13,488 nucleotides of DNA. It comes from Neocallimastix lanati (nom. inval.). Taxonomy: Eukaryota > Neocallimastigomycota > Neocallimastigomycetes > Neocallimastigales > Neocallimastigaceae. Position numbers and translations under genes: made by a program. Numbering within the stretch: the first letter of the stretch is position 1; each line of letters starts with the position of its first letter. Positions 8,512 to 13,488 of this stretch are shown here, in pieces. The stretch spans positions 1 to 13,488 of the forward strand of contig JACVTC010000652.1 in assembly GCA_016946835.1 (NCBI GenBank), read 5' to 3'. A model generated the notes under the pieces. It did not search any database and was not told where the DNA came from. It worked only from the letters and a program-made list of their open reading frames with translations.

Positions 8512-9959
8512 GCGTAATAGTTTGAAAGATAATAAAGATAAAAGCGATTCAGTTAGTAATCATTCATTACAAGGAAGTAAATTAAATCATTCCTTCCAAA
8601 AATTAGCGATGTCTTTAAAGAAAAAATCAAAACAAAAGAAAAATTCTTTATTAGATACTAATCAATATGATAGTGATGATGATGATGAAGATAATGATGA
8701 AATTGATTTTTCACAATCTTATACTCAAATTGATGATGATGATGATAGTAATGATAATAATAATACGAAAGGTTTTATTAGTAGTCTTAGCCCACCACCA
8801 AAAGTGAACATTCAAGATATCCATTAGATCTTCATTCTAATTCTATTAAATTCCATCAAAAATCAAAAAGTATGGGTAGATTCCCAGATAGTCATGATCA
8901 TAAATCTTCAAATAATGATAATATTGGAGATTTGAGTCATTCCTACTGTAAATAATCAATTTTTTTAAAAAAGAATATTTTTTTTTTTTTTTTTTTTTTT
9001 AGAAATTATTAGTTAATTAGTATTATCACATATAATAATAATAATAATTATTTTTTAATTAAATTAAAAATACTAATATAATAATATAAATTAATTTTAT
9101 TTTATTATTAATATATATATATTATATTTTAATCTTAAATTTAAGATTATAAATCTAAGCCACCAACAATAGCTTCCCAATCAAGTATTAATCCATCTTC
9201 ATTTGCTATGTCACCGTTAAATAAAACAGCACCACTCAATACTCAACCTAAATCTACGAAAAAAGTTCCTCCTCCAATTCCACCAAAACCTAAAGAATTA
9301 AAAAATTATGTCATTCCAAATTCTTATCCTGGTGTTCCTGCAAGACAATCTTCTATTTCAACTAAAAGTATATATAAATAATTTGATACATTATTATATT
9401 ATTATAAAAAAATATATATATATATATAAGTAGAATTTTTTCAGTTTTCAATTAAATATTCATTTTTATAAAACAAAAATATAACTTATTATTATTATTT
9501 TTTTCTTTTTCTTTTTTTTTATTTATTTAAATTGATCATTATAATATATAAAATTTATAATACATATATTTAAATATTATTTTATTTGATTTTAATCTAT
9601 TTTTTATAATATATATATATATTTAAATATTAGCAATTATAGATGATAAACATAATCTTAATCATAATGACCGTGATGATCCATTAAAAGTTAGTAGTAC
9701 AAAATTATCAGGTTTATCAAATTTAAAAGTTTCACCAATAAGTCAAAATACTACGTCACTATCATCCACAAATTTAACTGATAATAGTAGACATTCAGGG
9801 TATTATTTTGACAATGAGGAAGCATTTCAACAATTAAATGATCCATTTGCAAATAATACAGATGAAATGGAAAATTTCCCAGATGATAATGATTCAGATC
9901 AAGATATATTTAATAATGGAAAAACTAAAAGAAGATCGAAATTCAAATACCATCATTAA
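4891..9959 (+). CDS. NAK-family serine/threonine kinase (AAK1/Ark1-like), 5' end missing
   Basis: Exons read as 4891-4920, 5043-5161, 5362-5476, 5594-5742, 5850-6059, 6212-6247, 6349-6448, 6789-6886, 6988-7926, 8001-8947, 9146-9367 and 9634-9959. All junctions are GT..AG and in phase. Numbering from the first in-frame ATG (4896), there is a glycine loop LAEGGFAHVY (6-15), Lys28, Glu44 and HRDIKVEN (130-137). DFG is at 150-152, and QYRPPEM (185-190) replaces the usual APE. CPITN closes the kinase domain near 284. LAEGGFA and DIKVEN mark the NAK family, which phosphorylates clathrin adaptors and cortical-patch proteins. The tail of about 800 residues is disordered: DPF at 7269, 7875 and 9840 (AP-2 ear ligands in this family), poly-Asn, acidic runs and PPPIPPKPK. 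Two one-base frame corrections are needed (7165-7173 and 8800-8803); with them the total is about 1095 residues. The segment before residue 1 is cut off by the transposon, and an in-frame TGA lies at 4878. It could be a functional shortened gene or a pseudogene. Confidence 0.85.
5167..5225 (+). repeat. (AAAT)n/(AAAC)n microsatellite in kinase intron 2
   Basis: Five AAAT-type units pass directly into about six AAAC units near the donor side of the 5162-5361 intron. The switch from T to C in the same phase suggests point mutation followed by spread within one tract. Confidence 0.8.
6597..6672 (+). repeat. AAAT/TAAA microsatellite in kinase intron 7
   Basis: Three AAAAT units then some sixteen AAAT units, inside the largest kinase intron (6449-6788, 340 bases). 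The minus-strand open frame across it, rich in Leu, Phe, Ile and Tyr, is only a translation of this repeat. Confidence 0.85.
7165..7173 (+). other. Frameshift site 1 in the kinase tail
   Basis: Coding sense follows the frame of TPMRRGRPNQKKE up to here and then the frame of SNNNHSSNTNVSVGNK. One missing A in AAAGAAAGAAAATCT would join them. The first frame turns into Ile/Leu-rich out-of-frame translation beyond this point. Confidence 0.75.
8057..8102 (+). repeat. In-frame acidic repeat FDDNFDDKFDDNFND
   Basis: A 15-base unit TTTGATGATAA(A/T/C) is repeated three times in the kinase tail just after the intron at 7927-8000, giving Phe-Asp-Asp-(Asn/Lys) repeats. The phenylalanines on an acidic background resemble short linear motifs that bind adaptor appendages, but the exact sequences are not a standard motif. 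Confidence 0.7.
8447..8509 (+). repeat. (AAT)21 coding for poly-Asn in the kinase tail
   Basis: Twenty-one AAT codons in a row, in frame with the flanking coding sequence (LLF before, KRNS after). Poly-Asn tracts of pure AAT are a hallmark of dictyostelid proteins. Confidence 0.95.
8800..8803 (+). other. Frameshift site 2 in the kinase tail
   Basis: The frame of SSLSPPPK reaches a TAG at 8825, while another frame is open from AGT 8803 (SEHSRYPLDLHSNS) to the exon end at 8947. It joins the next exon in phase. One missing A in CCAAAAGTG would restore continuity. Confidence 0.75.
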
Positions 9960-10240
9960 AATTATTATTCATATATATATATATTATCTATAATCTATAA
10001 TAAGATGAGGGAATAATATTATTTGAAATATAATAAAATTTCTTAGAATTTAAAAAAATTAAATAAAATAAATATATGAAGTATAATAAAGTACAAGCAT
10101 TAATAAAAAAAAAAAAAAAAAAAAAAAAAAGTAATAATAATAATAATAATAATAAAGTAAAATAAAATAAAATAAAATAATAATAAAATAATAAAAAATA
10201 AATAAATAATAATAATAATAATAGCAAATAAAATAAAAAT

Positions 10241-10284
<44 letters not shown>

Positions 10285-10798
10285 TAAATAATAAAAATAA
10301 AAAATAAAAATAAAAATAAAAAATAAAAATAAAAATAAAAATAAAAATAAAAATAAAAATAAAATGAAAATAATATAAAAAAATCCATAAATTATATATA
10401 TATAATCGATTAATAGCATAAAATTTATGAATTATTAATAATGATAAAGCAACTCTTTTATAGAATAATCATTAAAATAAATAATAATTTTAAAATTATA
10501 AAAGCAAAGTCAATTAAAAATAATAATAATAATAAAAATAATAAAATTAACAATACAAATAAAAATACATATAATTATCGTAGATTATTAAAAAGTATTT
10601 GTTTTATATTCAAATGGTAAATTGTTTCGTTTATTTGTTATAAAAATACGAAAAAACGCTATATTTTATAAATAATTTTTTTTAAAATAATAATAAAAAT
10701 AATAATAAGCAAATAATCTTTTTTTTTTTTTTTTTTTACAAAAAATAAAAAAACAATAAAAATCATAAAATAATAAAAGTAATAAATAAAAATCAGTA

Positions 10799-10799
<1 letters not shown>

Positions 10800-10886
<87 letters not shown>
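10800..10886 (+). repeat. (AAT)n microsatellite, intergenic
   Basis: About 28 AAT units without a surrounding coding frame. Confidence 0.9.
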
Positions 10887-10887
<1 letters not shown>

Positions 10888-11565
10888 TCTAATTATGAAT
10901 TTTATAATTCTAATATTTATTTTTGATTTATTTATTTTTTATTTATTTATTTATTTTATTTTTTTTTATATATACATTAAAATAAATATTTATAAATATT
11001 TTAAATGTATAATAATAAATTATTTAAAAGAAAAGTGAAATAAATAAAGGTCACATTTCTTTTAAATAAAATTAAAATAAGATAAAATAAATATATAAAA
11101 AGAAAAAAAATAAAATAAAATGAAATAAAATAAAGGAAAGTAAATTATAATTAAAGAAAATAAAAATTAAAAAGAAAAAATTAATAACAGCAATAATAAT
11201 AAAAATATTATTATTATTATTATTATTATAATTTATTATTTATCATTTATATGTATTAAGAATTCGCAAATATGAAGTTAGAAAAATTTTTGTATTATAC
11301 AAAATATATCAATATTTAAATTTTAATTTATCTCATTTTATTCTGACCTTGATAATTAAAATTTATATACATGTTTTATATTTTTAAAACAATTTTAACA
11401 TGGAATTTATAAAAATATTTATAATAATAATAAAAAAAAAAAAAAAGAAAAAAAGAATTAGTAAATATTTGTGATAAAAAGGAAATTTTACATATTATTT
11501 ATATGATAAATTGGATAAATAATAACAATATAAAATTTTTTAAAATAAAAATTTAAATATTAAAT

Positions 11566-11569
<4 letters not shown>

Positions 11570-11610
<41 letters not shown>
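11570..11610 (+). repeat. 41-base poly-T run upstream of the third gene
   Basis: Uninterrupted T run about 260 bases before the start codon at 11868. Long T runs are common in dictyostelid promoter regions. A second T run of equal length lies in intron 3 of the same gene (12350-12390). Confidence 0.85.
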
Positions 11611-11611
<1 letters not shown>

Positions 11612-11661
11612 AAAACGAATATGAATATTGTATTATTTATTTTCAAAAAAAAAAAAAAAAG

Positions 11662-11735
11662 TTGATTACATGTTTAATTAAATTTTATAATTATAAAAAC
11701 TTTATTTTTAATAATTTAACATGTAAAATTATCAA
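11662..11735. promoter_or_regulatory. Imperfect inverted repeat in the presumed promoter
   Basis: TTGATTACATGTTTAATTA near 11662 pairs imperfectly with the complement of AATTTAACATGTAAAATTATCAA ending at 11735, with about 30 bases between the arms. It sits about 130-200 bases before the start codon of the third gene. A role as a protein-binding site is a guess from position only. Confidence 0.35.
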
Positions 11736-11867
11736 TTTGATTTAGTAGTAATCTTTTAAATTATTAATTTTTTTTTTTTACTATCTAGTTAAATAAATAA
11801 AAAAAAAATATATATATTTATATCATAAAAAGCATTTCCTTTATATTATACCATAAAATGTTCAGCC

Positions 11868-12347
11868 ATGGATAATGAAATACTTTCAACTTTTAATACA
11901 TTAATTTCGAGTTTTAAATTTAGTGAAGAATTGAAACAAAAAGTAATATCTTTTAATATAAAATATTGTAAATAATATATATATGTAATAAAAATCCAAA
12001 ACTTATTTTATATGTATGTATATAGAAAACTCGTGAGGAAATTCTAAAAAATGACTATACGAAAGCAGTATGGTATATTGCTGCTACTCAGGTAATAATA
12101 GAAAGAAAAAACTAAAAAAAAAATTAAAATATAATACGAAAAAAGTAAAAAAGATGTGATGCATTATAGAATTATTTTTCCCTTTTTATTGATCATTATA
12201 TAATTTTAATATATACTTAATAAAAAACAATTATTTAATGTTATATACAGGTGATTGAAAAAAAAATATCAAAAAAACTTCCAGAAAGTGAAACAAGATA
12301 TATTACAATGGATAATGGATAACAAAGATTATTATTCAGAGGTTTAT

Positions 12348-12397
<50 letters not shown>

Positions 12398-13488
12398 ATT
12401 ATTAAGAATTATTACATATTCATTTTTAAAGAATTATATTATACAAACATTCATACATTTAAAAAGAATTATTAATAATTATATTAAACTCATATTATAT
12501 ATTAAAAATAAAAATAATTTTTTTCTATTAACAATTTAATAGGGATACTATAAATCAGTATTTCAAATAAAATTTATTAAGCAATTATATACGTAGGATT
12601 TATATACTTTATTATCCATATATTATTTTTAAATATTATATATATATATTATTTTTTAAAAAAAAAAAAAAAAAAAAAAGAGAAAACACCAAAATTCCAT
12701 TAATAATAATAATAATAATAATATATATATATATATATTAATCTTTCATTAAATCTATATTCTATTATAAAAGTTTAACTCTAGGATTATTTGAGGAAAA
12801 TAAGAAGAAACATCTAGATGTTCAAAATGAAGATAATTTTATGAAAGAACTATCTTATTATTTAATATCAATTGTAAGTTTACCTGTACAAATTTCAAAT
12901 ATGAAAAAAATTTATGAAATTAGTGATAATAAATTATTAGATGCCCTGGCTCATGATGATAAAAATGCTTGTTCAGAATTTCAAAAAGAGATTGTTGCTG
13001 TAAGCGTTTAATAATCATATATACAATATTTTTCTTAATGAATTAAAAAAAAATAGTTATAAAAAAATTAAGTAATTAAAAAAAAAAAAAAAAAAAAAAA
13101 GGAAAATTATTTTTTCTATTTAATAATTTTATAAACAACTAATTATATAAAAATATATTTATAAATAAAAAAAAAAAAATTTTTTTTTTTTAATTAATTT
13201 ATAATAAAATGAATTATATAAATATTAAAATAAATGAATGAATATGAAAAAGGATGTATATGTTTCACCGTTAATTAAACTTACTGATCTTGTAAATCAA
13301 AGAATTGATATAAAATTGGAAGATCAAAAATACAGTCAAACATTATATGTTATTGTATTAACATTTCTTGAAGATATTACTAGATATTATCGTGCTCATG
13401 GTAGTGATTTAAATGAAAAACAAAAATTAATAATGTGTGAAAAAATAGAATATATTATTAATACAATTTGTGGTAAATTATATAAAAA
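11868..13488 (+). CDS. Unrecognised multi-exon helical protein, continues past the window
   Basis: Start chosen at ATG 11868 (MDNEILSTFNTLISSFKF), because the ATG at 11858 stops after five codons. Exons read as 11868-11942, 12026-12091, 12251-12341, 12543-12592, 12774-12999 and 13253 onward, all with GT..AG introns and matching phases. Exon 3 begins in one frame (VIEKKISKKLPESETRYI) and meets a TAA at 12320. A second frame from about 12303 (LQWIMDNKDYYSE) joins exon 4 in phase, so a two-base loss near 12302-12305 is inferred. The donor there, GTTTAT, is atypical. The product is rich in Lys, Glu, Ile and Leu with regularly spaced hydrophobics, and looks all-helical. I see no signal peptide, membrane segment or catalytic motif, and I do not recognise the family. 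It could be a pseudogene. Confidence 0.6.
12350..12390 (+). repeat. 41-base poly-T run in intron 3 of the third gene
   Basis: Begins eight bases after the inferred GTTTAT donor at 12342. Such a run this close to a non-standard donor may mean that the donor has drifted or that the local assembly is poor. Confidence 0.85.

Larger units (their letters stand above)
9960..11867. other. Intergenic low-complexity region, no gene seen
   Basis: About 1.9 kb of simple sequence on the 3' side of the kinase and 5' side of the next gene. AATAAA-type poly(A) signals occur at about 10030 and 10063. It holds an A run near 10107-10130, TAAAAA and AAAATA repeats at 10180-10365 and a hairpin with TTTCGT/ACGAAA arms near 10625-10655. 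It also holds (AAT)n at about 10800-10886, a near-palindrome at 10973-11009 and a 41-base T run at 11570-11610. The minus-strand open frames at 9988-10419 are translations of these repeats. Confidence 0.7.

Noticed and set aside
8007-8525. Plus-strand open frames rich in Ile, Met and Leu
   Set aside because: Off-frame readings of the exon at 8001-8947; poly-Ile arises from the AAT repeat read out of frame.
9988-10419. Minus-strand open frames rich in Phe, Leu and Tyr
   Set aside because: They are translations of A-rich simple repeats; no splice sites, varied codons or recognisable domain.

Overview
The window looks like nuclear DNA of a dictyostelid amoeba (Dictyostelium or a close relative). 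It is extremely AT-rich, with long A, T, AAT and TTTTA tracts between genes. Its genes have many short AT-rich GT..AG introns, and one long protein carries poly-Asn and Asp/Asn-rich tracts. It also encodes a readable NAK-family (AAK1/GAK/Ark1/Prk1) protein kinase. I see no bacterial operon, CRISPR array, rRNA or tRNA.

Layout, left to right. Positions 1-140 are a compact block of near-balanced base composition, open in a long frame on both strands and followed by a 39-base A run. Positions 205-800 are low-complexity AT DNA. From about 801 to 4890 lies what I read as a decayed DNA transposon. A perfect 42-bp inverted repeat marks its two ends (813-854 and 4838-4879). It holds a Mutator-like (MULE) transposase pseudogene at 1605-3042 with a FLYWCH-like zinc finger, broken by frameshifts and stops. 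Inside its right half is a 1.06-kb fold-back structure (3680-4742), whose loop is a tandem array graded in composition and ending in a long (TTTTA)n run.

Immediately right of the transposon end, a NAK-family kinase gene begins in mid-exon at 4891 and runs to 9959 through twelve visible exons. It has a complete catalytic core and a long disordered tail with DPF motifs and a proline-rich motif, as expected of an endocytic AP-2/actin-patch kinase. Its amino-terminal coding sequence, upstream of the glycine-rich loop, is not visible. The tail needs two one-base frame corrections, both in A runs.

Positions 9960-11867 are an intergenic desert of simple repeats. At 11868 a third gene starts, multi-exon and running off the right edge. 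It encodes a helical protein I do not recognise, and it too needs one frame correction. The repeated homopolymer-associated frameshifts could be real decay or base-calling errors, and the raw reads would decide.
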